A stretch of DNA of 15,584 nucleotides from Verrucomicrobiota bacterium (GCA_003217965.1 QHNB01000223.1:1-15584); one strand, 5' to 3'. Numbered from the stretch's first letter, positions 1 through 6,719 are shown. The notes: generated by a model not told the origin, from the sequence alone. Numbers and translations are program-made.

Positions 1-1
1 T

Positions 2-343
2 GACGGTGTCCTTATTGGTGGGTTTATTGTTACTGGAAACGGAATGATAAATAGCAAGGTCCTGATCCGTGCTGCCGGACCGTCGCTTACTGCGCAGAAC
101 GTTCCCGGTGCGCTGCAAGATCCGGTACTCCGACTTTTTGATTCACATGGTGCTGTTATTACGTCTAACGATAACTGGAAAGATACTCAGCAGGCTTCGA
201 TCCAAGCCACCGGCCTTGCGCCCACAGATGACCGTGAATCCGCTATTTTGGCTTCACTGCCGAGTGGCGCTTACACAGCCATCGTTACTGGCGCCGGTAA
301 CACGACTGGGATAGCGCGAGTTGATGTTTTCAACGTGCAGTAA
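2..343 (+). CDS. C-terminal end of a large exported surface protein (5'-truncated by the window)
   Basis: The reading frame is open from the first bases of the window and ends at TAA 341-343, so only the last ~113 residues are seen. It begins DGVLIGGFIVTGN and continues with KVLIRAAGPSL, LQDPVLRLFDSHG, SNDNWKD, APTDDRESAIL and LPSGAYTAIVTG. This is the beta-rich C-terminal domain that ends many very large exported proteins (repeat-rich, autotransporter-like or Calx-beta type) in Verrucomicrobiota and Acidobacteriota; that attribution comes from memory of the family. The Gly/Asn/Asp-rich strands and lack of cysteine fit an extracellular module. Its role (anchoring or secretion signal) is not established. 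An internal ATG at 44 is in frame but cuts the conserved VLIGGFIVTGN strand, so it is not the start. The gene is followed by a repeat-filled spacer. Confidence 0.85.
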   Translation, partial: DGVLIGGFIVTGNGMINSKVLIRAAGPSLTAQNVPGALQDPVLRLFDSHGAVITSNDNWKDTQQASIQATGLAPTDDRESAILASLPSGAYTAIVTGAGNTTGIARVDVFNVQ

Positions 344-350
344 GGCGAGG

Positions 351-570
351 GGAAAGGGAAAAGTAAGAAGTAAGAACGCGGCGCCGTGGGACGGCGGTGG
401 GTAGACGGTTCGGCCGCGGCAGGGTAGCGGTGCGAAGCCCGGGGGAGCGAAGCATCAATTAAGAGAGGGCGCGACGTTAAAAAAGTTAAAAGCGTTACAA
501 CGTTAAAAGGAAAGAGCGAAGCGGGAGCTGGGAGAAGGGAGCACGGAGCGAGGAGCTGGGAGCGGGGAGC
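351..570 (+). repeat. Composite intergenic repeat, copy 1
   Basis: Modules in order: AAGTAAGAAGTAAGAAC (361-377); a GC-rich block with GGGTAGACGGT and AGGGTAGCGG (378-455); CAATTAAGAG then GGGCGCGAC (about 455-475); a GTTAAAA array (476-510); GCGAAGCGGGAGCTGG (516-531); then GGAGC-type heptamers to 570. The part to 538 is collinear with 4060-4252, and the order GCGAA/GAGCG-CAATT-GGCGCGA-array-GCGAAG-GGAGCTGG recurs at 6808-6938. No open reading frame with coding character fills it. Confidence 0.85.
476..510 (+). repeat. GTTAAAAG array, copy 1 of 6
   Basis: Four tandem 8-9-base units: GTTAAAAAA, GTTAAAAGC, GTTACAAC, GTTAAAAGG. It is preceded by GGGCGCGAC, as in the copy at 4190. The third unit carries C in TTACAA, a variant kept at the same place in copies 1-4, so the whole array seems to be copied as one piece. 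Confidence 0.85.
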
Positions 571-639
571 GATCTTGACCGCACTACTCAAACGTTTCCG
601 GCATCGCGCGAAAGATGAAACTCTGTCAACATCGCGTTT

Positions 640-1176
640 ATGAGACGTTTTCCCCTGCTCCTGGCCATCCCGCTTTTTGCTGCCACGATGAGCGCGCAAA
701 GCCCGACTCCCGCCGACGGGCGCGACGCTACCTTCGCCGACCCGCTCCTCGATAATCTTGTCGGCGTTTGGCACGTTGTCCGGAAATTCGGTGACGGGCA
801 CACTGCGGAGAACACGGTGCGCATCGGTTGGGTGCTGAATCATCAATTTCTCGAGCTCCATTACGTGGATGTCGCGACACCGCCGCAATACGAGGCACTG
901 GCTTTCATAGGCTTCGATCACAAGACACAGCGCTACGTTTTGCATTGGATCGACGTTTTCGGCGGGCGCGCCTCGGAAACAATCGGCTACGGCACACCGG
1001 ACGAAGCGGCGCACGCGATTTATTTTACGTTCAACAATCCCGATGGCCAATTCATCAATGCTTACGCATTTGATCCGGCGACCAAGACGTGGAGCTCGGT
1101 CATGCGGCAAAAGAACAAAGGACCGTGGTCGCTCTTCGCCGAAGATAAATTCACCCGTATCGCATTAAAACCGTGA
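640..1176 (+). CDS. Secreted DUF1579-like hypothetical protein
   Basis: 178 residues starting at ATG 640, chosen because a signal peptide follows at once (MRRFPLLLAIPLFAATMSAQ, cleavage near residue 19-20). The mature part opens with LLDNLVGVWHVVRKFGDG, then NHQFLELHYVDV, ALAFIGFDHKTQRYVLHWIDVFGG and WSSVMRQKNKGPW. The pattern 'G-x-W near the N-terminus, then repeated beta strands with a G-F/Y-D turn' resembles DUF1579/lipocalin-like small secreted beta-barrels; this is by eye only. No catalytic motif is visible. No Shine-Dalgarno-like sequence precedes the ATG. The next gene begins about 10 bases after the stop, so the two may share a transcript. Function unknown. Confidence 0.75.
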   Translation: MRRFPLLLAIPLFAATMSAQSPTPADGRDATFADPLLDNLVGVWHVVRKFGDGHTAENTVRIGWVLNHQFLELHYVDVATPPQYEALAFIGFDHKTQRYVLHWIDVFGGRASETIGYGTPDEAAHAIYFTFNNPDGQFINAYAFDPATKTWSSVMRQKNKGPWSLFAEDKFTRIALKP

Positions 1177-1186
1177 ACTCGGATTC

Positions 1187-1772
1187 ATGCGTCTTGTCCC
1201 AACTGTCGCGCCTGCGCTTCGCCGGGGCATAGCTATGCGAATCGGGATTCGTAGTGTCTTTGGCGGACGGACCAAGCACAACGAGAAAGTGGTCAGTGGC
1301 GTAGATATAGTCGATCGCGCGCTGGTGGCGTTAGTCTTTGTGGGAAGCATCGTTCTCCCCGCGCTTTATCTGTTCACATCCTGGCTCGGGTTCGCTGATT
1401 ATCGTTTGCCCGGATTCATTCCCTGGTGCGGGGCAATACTGATGGTTATCGCGCTTTGGCTGTTTTGGCGTGCGCATGTCGATCTTGGTCTCAACTTGGT
1501 CCATCACGCTGGAAATGCGCAAAGGTCATGAACTGATCGTGCACGGTGTTTATCGACGCATCCGCCATCCGATGTATGCCGCAATTTTTCTGTTTGCGCT
1601 CGCGCAGGGGCTCCTGTTGCAAAGCTGGCTCGCGGGTTGGGCCGGTTTGGTGACGGTTGCGCCTCTGTATCTAGTAAGAACGCCGCGTGAGGAAAAAATG
1701 ATGTGCGAATTCTTCGGCGAATCGTATCGCGATTACATGGGACGAACCGGACGGCTGTGGCCGCGGTTGTAG
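1187..1772 (+). pseudogene. Isoprenylcysteine carboxyl methyltransferase-like membrane protein, frameshifted
   Basis: Two overlapping frames together make one protein. The first (from ATG 1187, or ATG 1235) holds two hydrophobic segments (ALVALVFVGSIVLPALYLF and AILMVIALWLFWRA) and runs into RAHVDLGLN at 1493-1495. The second resumes as WSITLEMRKGHELIVHG from TGG 1497 and holds YRRIRHPMYA, a long hydrophobic segment, and REEKMMCEFFGESYRDYMGRTGR to the stop at 1772. Removing one T of the pair at 1496/1497 restores one frame. The R-x-x-RHP-x-Y and E-E-x-M...FG-x-x-Y-x-x-Y motifs are those of the ICMT/PEMT methyltransferase family (SAM-dependent, membrane). Either a real inactivating indel or a one-base assembly error; both halves are otherwise well kept, so an error or a very recent mutation is likely. 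The N-terminal start is uncertain. Confidence 0.8.
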
Positions 1773-1839
1773 GGGAGAGGGGTATCAGGCAGCGAACGTG
1801 GGCACAAGCGAGTTTCAAACACTGAAAACTGAGATTGGT

Positions 1840-1855
1840 TAATCGTTATCGATTA
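1840..1855. promoter_or_regulatory. Inverted repeat upstream of the L,D-transpeptidase
   Basis: TAATCG-TTAT-CGATTA is a perfect 6-base inverted repeat with a 4-base centre in an AT-rich patch, about 69 bases before ATG 1924. It could be an operator or part of a promoter; this is inference from symmetry and position only. Confidence 0.3.
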
Positions 1856-1923
1856 TTTGGACGAGAACGGACAAGGGACAGGCGCGACAGAGCCGGGTGC
1901 GACGAACACGACGATGATAGAAC

Positions 1924-3003
1924 ATGCGCGCGTTGCTTGGTCTTTTGTTGGTAATTGTGCTGGTGATCACGAGCGCCGGTCCGGCATCTGCCCGGAGGAA
2001 GAAAGGACACACTCCGTCGCCCGGTCTACATAAGCGGAGTGATGCTGAGATCGAGGCGGCGACACGGCTCCAGGTATTTCTCGACCGCGCCAACTTCAGC
2101 CCGGGTAAAATAGATGGGCATTACAGCGATTTCACTCTCAAAGCGCTGGCGCTATACCGTCAATCACGCGGTGAACCACCGTCGCCGCGCCCACCCAAGG
2201 CTGATACCGCTCCCGATCTCAATGGAATCGACGTGGGGAGTGTGGGCCCGGTGTTTATCCAGTACGCGGTGACGGAGGCCGATCTGCAAAACGTCGGCCC
2301 GGTGCCAAACGGCGTTCCGGAAAAAGCGAAGCTAAAAACGCTCCCATACCGCGATGCGGGCGAAGCGATCGCGGAGAAGTTCCATTGCGACCCGAAGTTC
2401 CTAGGAGAGCTGAACCCAGGCAAAAACAGCGCGCTGAAACCGGGCGATCAAGTGCGGGTCCCGAATGTGGAGCCGTTCGAGCTAGGCGCGGTAAAAGATC
2501 TGAAGCCGGGCAGCGAGATCGCGCCGGAGATGGCGAACGACATCCCGGATGAGCCGGAGCAGAAGCCAGATGCGAACACCGAGCCAGCGGCCGCCGCCAA
2601 GACGAGCGTGAAGGTGGATGTGAAAACGAACATGCTGGGCGTGTTCGAAGGTGACAAAATTATCGCGGCCTACCCGGTGACAGTGGGTTCGACGCAGACA
2701 GCCACCCCCATCGGCGAATGGAAGGTGCGCGGAGTGGCGAAGCTGCCGACCTTTCGCTATGACCAGCAGATGCTAAAGCGTGGTGAGCGGAGCAAGAACT
2801 TCCACATGCTGCCGCCCGGTCCAAATAGCCCAGTGGGCGTGGTCTGGATCGCGCTGAACAAACGCGGTATCGGCATTCATGGCACGGACGAGCCGAACAC
2901 GATCGGGCAGGCGGCCAGTCATGGTTGTATCCGGCTGGCGAATTGGGATATCGTACGTCTCGCCGGGAGGGTAAAGGCAGGCGTGCCGGTGTCAGTGCAT
3001 TGA
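1924..3003 (+). CDS. Secreted L,D-transpeptidase (YkuD family) with PG-binding-like and LysM-like regions
   Basis: 359 residues. The signal peptide is MRALLGLLLVIVLVITSAGP with ASA following (cleavage near residue 23). Residues ~41-83 (AATRLQVFLDRANFSPGKID, then HYSDFTLKALALYRQSRG) look like a peptidoglycan-binding helix bundle; ~138-180 (AGEAIAEKFHCDP, LGELNPGKN, LKPGDQVRVPN) look like LysM. After an acidic/Ala linker the catalytic YkuD domain runs from ~225 to the end, with His319 in GIHGTDEP and the SHGCIRL motif holding His333 and catalytic Cys335. These enzymes make 3-3 cross-links in peptidoglycan, or attach proteins to it, in the periplasm. All hallmark residues are intact, so it should be active. 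It stands alone, with repeat-bearing spacers on both sides. Confidence 0.95.
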   Translation: MRALLGLLLVIVLVITSAGPASARRKKGHTPSPGLHKRSDAEIEAATRLQVFLDRANFSPGKIDGHYSDFTLKALALYRQSRGEPPSPRPPKADTAPDLNGIDVGSVGPVFIQYAVTEADLQNVGPVPNGVPEKAKLKTLPYRDAGEAIAEKFHCDPKFLGELNPGKNSALKPGDQVRVPNVEPFELGAVKDLKPGSEIAPEMANDIPDEPEQKPDANTEPAAAAKTSVKVDVKTNMLGVFEGDKIIAAYPVTVGSTQTATPIGEWKVRGVAKLPTFRYDQQMLKRGERSKNFHMLPPGPNSPVGVVWIALNKRGIGIHGTDEPNTIGQAASHGCIRLANWDIVRLAGRVKAGVPVSVH

Positions 3004-3027
3004 GGCGTCAAAGGGTCGAGAAGGAAT

Positions 3028-3344
3028 CGGGGATTTCGGAATTCGGAATGTATCTCAGCTGCTTCCCGCAGTGTTCCACCGCTGCCCTCGCGGTTTAACC
3101 GGACATGTCGCTCACTCCACTCGCTCCATTGCAGAGTTCAAAAGGCCTGAGAAAGAGCGCGGAGCGAGGCCGGCTTGAATAGCGAGGGATGTCTCCGCTT
3201 CGGTCGACATGACAAAAATGCGGATTGCCCGCCTCGCACACGGCGAGTCTGCCCAGTGGCGGACACCGCGGGTAAACTTCATGACGAAAAAGCTGAAATT
3301 CGCGCAGCGTAATTTTTAGCTTTCCAAAATGGCGCAGACAATCT
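3028..3344. repeat. Gene-free spacer made of repeat remnants
   Basis: About 340 bases without a convincing gene. 3028-3050 holds an AATTCGGAATG-type remnant also seen near 12299 and 13778. 3054-3130 is an inverted copy of the 80-bp element found in tandem at 13801-13958: CATGTCGCTCACTCCACTCG corresponds to the reverse complement of 13885-13905 with two mismatches. 3153-3228 (GGCTTGAATAG ... GATGTCTCCGCTTCGGTCGA, CATGACAAAAATGCGGATT) is the short form of the element at 6974-7113. 3229-3344 shows nothing recognisable and probably carries the promoter of the hemolysin III gene. Confidence 0.7.
3054..3130 (-). repeat. Inverted diverged copy of the GAGCGAATGGG/GAGCGACATG element
   Basis: On the minus strand it reads as the 13881-13958 unit: CTCGCTCCATT, CATGTCGCTCA, CCCTCGCGG and CTCAGCT are all present in the same order and near-identical spacing. 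It is the clearest repeat in the window lying in opposite orientation. Confidence 0.7.
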
Positions 3345-3359
3345 TTGGTGCGTGCTCTC

Positions 3360-4025
3360 ATGGGTGTCGTCGATGAGTTGTGGCGCTTTCCGAGGTGGAC
3401 GCAGTCTCCCGGTGAAGAATTGGCAAATACCATCAGTCATGGGATTGGATTGCTCGCGGCGCTAATCGGCACGCCGGTGCTGCTCCTTGCCGCGCTTGAT
3501 GCCGGTAGCGGCGGTTTTTTTGTTGGCACCATTATTTTCGCTGTGACCATGCTGGTGTTGTATCTCGGATCCACGCTCTACCATGCCTGGCCGCAGACGC
3601 GCGCAAAATGCGTTCTGCAGGTGTTCGACCATTCCGCCATCTTTCTGCTAATCGCCGGGACCTACACGCCATTCACGCTCGGCCCACTTCGTGGGGTATG
3701 GGGCTGGACCATGCTCGGACTGATCTGGTCCCTGGCGCTCTTCGGCGTAATTATGAAAGCGACGCGGGGGACGTCGCGCCATCCGAGACTGGGATTATCT
3801 CTTTATCTCGGCATGGGCTGGTTGGCGCTCATCGTCATCCGACCGCTGACCTCGGCAGTTCCGCGACTCGCATTGTTTTGGTTAGTTGCGGGCGGAATCG
3901 CCTATACGATGGGAGTGTTATTTTTCGTTAACAAACGTGTGCGGTATGCTCACTTCGTCTGGCATTTGTTCGTGCTGGTCGGGACAGGCTGCCACTTTCT
4001 CGCTCTGCTCGCTTGCACGAGCTGA
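3360..4025 (+). CDS. Hemolysin III family (HlyIII/PAQR-like) integral membrane protein
   Basis: 221 residues from ATG 3360; TTG 3345 or GTG 3348 would add up to five residues and cannot be excluded, as no Shine-Dalgarno marks any of them. About seven hydrophobic segments fill the protein. Family motifs are present: E-x-x-N-x-I-S-H-G-I-G near the N-terminus, LGSTLYHAW, FDHSAIFLLIAGTYTPF, and FVWHLFVLVGTGCHF at the end. The histidines of SH, YH, DH, WH and CH are those that bind zinc or line the active site in the PAQR/HlyIII superfamily. Despite the name, most bacterial members are not proven toxins; a role in membrane lipid or energy homeostasis is more likely. The length is usual for the family. 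It is a single gene, followed by a composite repeat. Confidence 0.93.
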   Translation: MGVVDELWRFPRWTQSPGEELANTISHGIGLLAALIGTPVLLLAALDAGSGGFFVGTIIFAVTMLVLYLGSTLYHAWPQTRAKCVLQVFDHSAIFLLIAGTYTPFTLGPLRGVWGWTMLGLIWSLALFGVIMKATRGTSRHPRLGLSLYLGMGWLALIVIRPLTSAVPRLALFWLVAGGIAYTMGVLFFVNKRVRYAHFVWHLFVLVGTGCHFLALLACTS

Positions 4026-4035
4026 GGGGGGCGGC

Positions 4036-4252
4036 GAAGGAAGAAAGGTGCAAAAAAAGTAGAAGGAAGAAGTAAGAACACGCCGCGGCGGGATCGCGGC
4101 GAGTAGGCGGTAACGCAGCTAGGGTAGCTGGCGCGAGCGTGGGAACGCGAGTGACCAATTAAGAAGGGAGAAGTAAGAGGGGGCGCGACGTTAAAACGTT
4201 AAAAGGCTTACAATGTTAAAAGGGGAACAGCGAAGCGGGAGCTGGCAGAAGG
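4036..4252 (+). repeat. Composite intergenic repeat, copy 2
   Basis: Begins with GAAGGAAGAAAGG and AGAAGTAAGAAC (4069-4079), then GGCGAGTAGGCGGTAACGC, AGGGTAGCTGG, GCGAGCGTGGGAACGCGAG, CAATTAAGAAGGGAGAAG, GGGCGCGAC, the GTTAAAA array (4190-4223) and GCGAAGCGGGAGCTGG with AGAAGG to 4252. The order and flank modules match 361-538 almost throughout, with small length differences. Confidence 0.85.
4190..4223 (+). repeat. GTTAAAAG array, copy 2 of 6
   Basis: Units GTTAAAAC, GTTAAAAGG, CTTACAAT, GTTAAAAGG. The third unit again has the TTACAA variant. Flanked by GGGCGCGAC before and GCGAAGCGGGAGCTGG after, as in copy 1. Confidence 0.85.
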
Positions 4253-4293
4253 CAAAGTTGTTGGGCTGCGCCGTTCAGAGCATATTGTTTTGA

Positions 4294-4827
4294 ATGAAGG
4301 ATTCTGTGGTCAGAGGGCGTTTGCTGCAGCTTCTTTACGGACGCCGCGACGAGGGCGCGATCGCCTTCGGCCACAGCAAAGAGGCGATTCCTCCACCGGA
4401 AGGCATAAATCGGCGCGACTGGCTCGGCGCGGTGGCGCAACTGGCAGAATACGGGCTGATCGATTGGAAGCCCACTGAAGACCGAAGCGGGCGCGGTTTG
4501 TTAGAAGGTTTTGCCAGCATCAGCGAGGCCGGAATTAAAGTGATTGAAACCGGCTGCGAACCGCCGATCCGGATCGCTTTCGATCAGGCCCGCCGAGCTA
4601 CTGCTGCCGAGACACAACAACCGGCGACGCCGGCGAGTGCGGCCCAGCAGGCGGGCGTGATCGAAGCGATGGAAAAAGTGATCGCGGCAATCGAGCAAGC
4701 GCAGGTCTCGGATCAGGAAAAAAAGGAAGCGAGATCTTTGCTGCGAAAATTATTGGCCGGCCGAGCCGCTGCCAAGGTCCTGGGCGCTGGCGCGCGCTCG
4801 TTGCGGGCAAAATATCTGGCCGAATAG
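4294..4827 (+). CDS. Hypothetical protein with a winged-helix-like N-terminus and helical C-terminus
   Basis: 177 residues from ATG 4294; no Shine-Dalgarno is evident. Residues ~1-90 (GRLLQLLYGRRDEGAI, WLGAVAQLAEYGLIDWKP, GLLEGFASISEAGIKVIETG) follow the helix-helix-helix-wing pattern of winged-helix domains: a 'LLQLLY' helix, a recognition-like 'QLAEYGLIDWK' helix and a strand-turn with 'ISEAGIKVIE'. An Ala/Pro/Gln linker (~103-118) leads to a charged helix (VIEAMEKVIAAIEQAQVSDQ, then EKKEARSLLRKLLAG) likely to form a coiled coil. Similar proteins in soil Verrucomicrobiota are annotated as hypothetical. A DNA-binding or regulatory role is an inference from fold pattern only. It converges with the minus-strand gene ending at 4906, and no clear terminator lies between them. 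Confidence 0.75.
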   Translation: MKDSVVRGRLLQLLYGRRDEGAIAFGHSKEAIPPPEGINRRDWLGAVAQLAEYGLIDWKPTEDRSGRGLLEGFASISEAGIKVIETGCEPPIRIAFDQARRATAAETQQPATPASAAQQAGVIEAMEKVIAAIEQAQVSDQEKKEARSLLRKLLAGRAAAKVLGAGARSLRAKYLAE

Positions 4828-4905
4828 CCGTCGAACGAAAGACGAATCAATTTCCCGTCCGTTTTCGGCGCCCGCTAAAAATGCGAAGCTCGGACTTGGC
4901 AACGG

Positions 4906-5112
4906 TCACTCTGAGTGGGAACCACACGAACCGACCGAAGGGCCGATTGATCCGCCGCGAACGATTACTCTGTAACCGCCAGAGATGACCCGACGTAATA
5001 ATTCGCCGGTCTCGGGATCGGCCTGGAGCGGTGCCTCGTGAAACCCTTGCTTAATCTCAAACCGTCGCAGCGGTTTGGTGTCATCGGTAGTTTCGTAAAT
5101 GTAGGTGGGCAT
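4906..5112 (-). CDS. FmdB-family-like small protein lacking the zinc-ribbon cysteines
   Basis: 68 residues from ATG 5110-5112, chosen because MPTYIYE is the invariant start of FmdB-type regulators (usually MPTYEYxCxxCG). A frame extension upstream to 5241 exists but has no family character and overlaps the next ORF. The rest (RRFEIKQGFHEAPL, DPETGELLRRVISGGYRVI) keeps the FmdB strand pattern ending in RRVISGG, but the two CxxC pairs that bind zinc are replaced; the only cysteine is near the C-terminus. Cysteine-less relatives are known to me from Verrucomicrobiota and Planctomycetota, so this is probably a stable subfamily and not decay. It is the last gene of a tight four-gene run, with its ATG 4 bases after the preceding stop. 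Confidence 0.8.
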   Translation of the reverse strand: MPTYIYETTDDTKPLRRFEIKQGFHEAPLQADPETGELLRRVISGGYRVIVRGGSIGPSVGSCGSHSE

Positions 5113-5116
5113 AATA

Positions 5117-5353
5117 CTAGCCGCTGAGGCGAGCAACTTCCGACCAAAGTTTGCCCTGGTAATTACAAAGCAAGGCATGGATCGGAAAAGCGCGATGGGC
5201 GATGCCGGCGACACTTGCCGCGCGAGGAACTCGCAATTCAACCAACGCGTGCTCGGTCTGCTTTTCCGTTAGGCGATATTCACGCACGACCGCCGAGATA
5301 GCCGTGGCGACATCGGCATCACGGAGGATCTGGTCTAGTTGTATGAGGTGCAC
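5117..5353 (-). CDS. Hypothetical 78-residue protein
   Basis: Starts with GTG (5351-5353), exactly 4 bases after the stop of the upstream gene, and ends with TAG 4 bases before the FmdB-like ATG. This regular spacing and G/C-rich third codon positions support real coding. The protein (LIQLDQILRDADVATAISAV, VREYRLTEKQTEHALVEL, HRAFPIHALLCNYQGKLW) seems to be helical at the start; no signal peptide, membrane segment or known motif is visible. I do not recognise it. It could still be a chance open frame, as the spacing evidence depends on the GTG start. Confidence 0.45.
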   Translation of the reverse strand: MHLIQLDQILRDADVATAISAVVREYRLTEKQTEHALVELRVPRAASVAGIAHRAFPIHALLCNYQGKLWSEVARLSG

Positions 5354-5357
5354 TTGA

Positions 5358-5807
5358 TTATCGGAGATCCGCCTCTTCAGTTTGCTTGCTGTTTATGCAG
5401 AGAATCGCAGGTGAAACGGTATAAAAGTCTCGGACCTTCTTCGACACTTGCCGCTTCGTCATTTTGCCCGCTGTCTCGAAGCCGACGATCCTTTGGCTGA
5501 AATGTCGCTTGTGGAATTGCTTTCGTAGTTCCTCTTTGGCTTTTCCAGGTCCAAAGATCAAGACGGTATCAGCGCCATGCGCGGCCAAAAAAACTTCCTC
5601 GTAGTAACCAGGCAGCCGGGCCATGTATCTTCGATCGGGAGTCGGCGTTATCCGCGTTTTGAAATGTTCGTCGCATGACGAATCGCGTGACCATTGCAGC
5701 TGTTTCTCGACATTCGATTTAATCTGGTGCGTCTTTTCGCCAACTTGCGAGACGGAAACTATATTTGCTTCCCGGTGGTCGATCCAGATTCCTACTTGTG
5801 TTTTCAT
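5358..5807 (-). CDS. Conserved hypothetical protein resembling eRF1/Pelota domain 3 (baeRF-like)
   Basis: 149 residues from ATG 5805-5807. The N-terminus KTQVGIWIDHREANIVSV and the C-terminal half (GYYEEVFLAAHGADTVLIFG, PGKAKEELRKQF, RIVGFETAGKMTKRQVSKKV) match a widespread family of small bacterial proteins. The 'D-x-x-LIFGPGxAKxEL ... T-x-x-KMTxRQ' stretch resembles the last domain of archaeo-eukaryotic release factor eRF1 and Pelota. The known idea for such bacterial relatives is an action at the ribosome, but no catalytic GGQ motif is present here, so it cannot be a complete release factor. The ATG overlaps the upstream gene's stop (ATGA), indicating translational coupling. The upstream stretch AGAAAGAAG may serve as a weak ribosome site. 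The family call is from memory; the function is unknown. Confidence 0.75.
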   Translation of the reverse strand: MKTQVGIWIDHREANIVSVSQVGEKTHQIKSNVEKQLQWSRDSSCDEHFKTRITPTPDRRYMARLPGYYEEVFLAAHGADTVLIFGPGKAKEELRKQFHKRHFSQRIVGFETAGKMTKRQVSKKVRDFYTVSPAILCINSKQTEEADLR

Positions 5808-6034
5808 TTGCTTCTTTCTAACTGAGGCTTTGATTCCTCACTGGAATTGCTAAGGGCACCACCTTCGTCTTCCCAATCGTGCAGCGCCTCGGCATTGGCT
5901 TTTGCGGGCGCATCTTCAAAGAAAGGACGCTGCCCGGAAATAAACCGAGGTTTGGGAATTATTTCGGCAACCAATTGGCGATCCCTGGAATCATTCACTC
6001 CTGGAGTAGAATCCATCCGGCGCGAGTCTGACAT
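5804..6034 (-). CDS. Small acidic hydrophilic protein, first gene of a four-gene run
   Basis: 76 residues from ATG 6032-6034 (a second in-frame ATG lies at 6014-6016). It shares the four bases ATGA with the next gene, which is the best evidence that it is translated. The sequence is hydrophilic and rich in Glu, Ser and Asp, with VAEIIPKPRFISGQRPFFED and EALHDWEDEGG as the most distinctive parts; it has no signal peptide or membrane segment and is probably disordered. I do not recognise a family. The divergent region upstream (6035-6311) would have to hold its promoter. Confidence 0.55.
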   Translation of the reverse strand: MSDSRRMDSTPGVNDSRDRQLVAEIIPKPRFISGQRPFFEDAPAKANAEALHDWEDEGGALSNSSEESKPQLERSK

Positions 6035-6311
6035 GGATTACTATCGCACGTCTTTGGATCTCCCTTGTACGAAATCGGAAACTATTTTCGAACTTTACCG
6101 CGCGGATTTGGAACAGCTGCAGGGTTAGCCGTGTTCAGTACGCGATTGGCGATTCGTAATTATTCGAGGTTGCGGCCGAGCTTTATCAGAGTATGCTAGG
6201 TGACTGCCGCATCCATTCACCTACCTAGTTCGCCGAATTCCTTCGGAAGCACGAACTTGATGGCCTTTAGCTGCGATCACTGCAGCAACTCGGTAAAACA
6301 GAAAGTAGATT
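6035..6311. other. Divergent spacer with three hairpins, no repeat modules
   Basis: Separates the minus-strand run from the plus-strand gene at 6312 and carries none of the purine-rich repeats. It holds three successive inverted repeats on the leader side of the 6312 gene: TAGGTGA (6197-6203) with TCACCTA (6217-6223); CCGAA (6233-6237) with TTCGG (6242-6246); GCTGC (6270-6274) with GCAGC (6282-6286). It could be a structured 5' leader or a small RNA; no known riboswitch class is recognised. A 31-codon frame at 6033-6128 was not accepted as a gene. Confidence 0.4.
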
Positions 6312-6668
6312 ATGATTAAATTATTCCTCAGTGTCACGTTTGCTACTGCCCTCATGGGTTTAGTCGCTTACGGGCAAACATCCACCTCCTCGACCACGAC
6401 TGCGACTGGAGCAACTGAAACCACAACCACGACGACCGAAAGTTTCGGCACCGTCACCGACTTCACTCCGGGCCAGACGTTGGTCCTGAAAACTGAAGCG
6501 GGCGAACCCATGCACTATAAGTTCGGCAAGACGGTCACCTACATGACTGCGGATGGACGTGTTATCGATGCTTCGAAAGTGAGAAAAGATTCGAAGGTTC
6601 GCGTTCACTACATCAAGAATGGCGACGACATGGTGGTTGACAAAGTTATTGTGACGGAGCGCGACTAA
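6312..6668 (+). CDS. Small secreted protein with Thr-rich linker
   Basis: 118 residues from ATG 6312, preceded by AGAAAGTAG, a weak ribosome-site candidate. The signal peptide MIKLFLSVTFATALMGLVAY ends near residue 21-22. It is followed by a Ser/Thr-rich linker (~23-45) and a compact beta-rich domain: FGTVTDFTPGQTLVLKTE, HYKFGKTVTYMTADGRVID, KVRKDSKVRVHYIKNGDDMV and VDKVIVTE. This layout (signal, T-rich spacer, 'G-x-V-x-x-F-x-P-G-x-x-L-V-L' strand) recurs in Verrucomicrobiota exported proteins of unknown function; the domain resembles small OB-like or DUF5666-like folds, a weak comparison. It has no cysteine. A factor-independent terminator follows at 6720-6760. Confidence 0.8.
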   Translation: MIKLFLSVTFATALMGLVAYGQTSTSSTTTATGATETTTTTTESFGTVTDFTPGQTLVLKTEAGEPMHYKFGKTVTYMTADGRVIDASKVRKDSKVRVHYIKNGDDMVVDKVIVTERD

Positions 6669-6719
6669 GTCCGGCACACATTTGCTTGGGGCCTTAAAGC
6701 CCAGCTTAGAAAAATCAAT

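Noticed and set aside
476..510. GTTAAAAG arrays as replication-origin iterons or DnaA boxes
   Set aside because: The units do not resemble TTATNCACA, and six dispersed copies without a replication gene do not fit an origin.
271..1110. Long minus-strand frame (279 codons)
   Set aside because: It runs across a repeat spacer and antisense to the well-supported secreted protein gene at 640-1176; Arg/Ser/Pro-rich composition is typical of an antisense shadow.
3095..3433. 112-codon minus-strand frame
   Set aside because: Spans two repeat remnants and the start of the hemolysin III gene; no protein family character.
5113..5241. N-terminal extension of the FmdB-like protein
   Set aside because: The family begins at MPTY; the extension has no family pattern and overlaps the 78-codon frame in another phase.
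6033..6128. 31-codon plus-strand frame MDYYRTSLDLPC..., start overlapping the divergent ATG
   Set aside because: Too short, with no ribosome site and no family; the overlap of the two starts is just the palindromic CATG. It could be revisited with transcript data.
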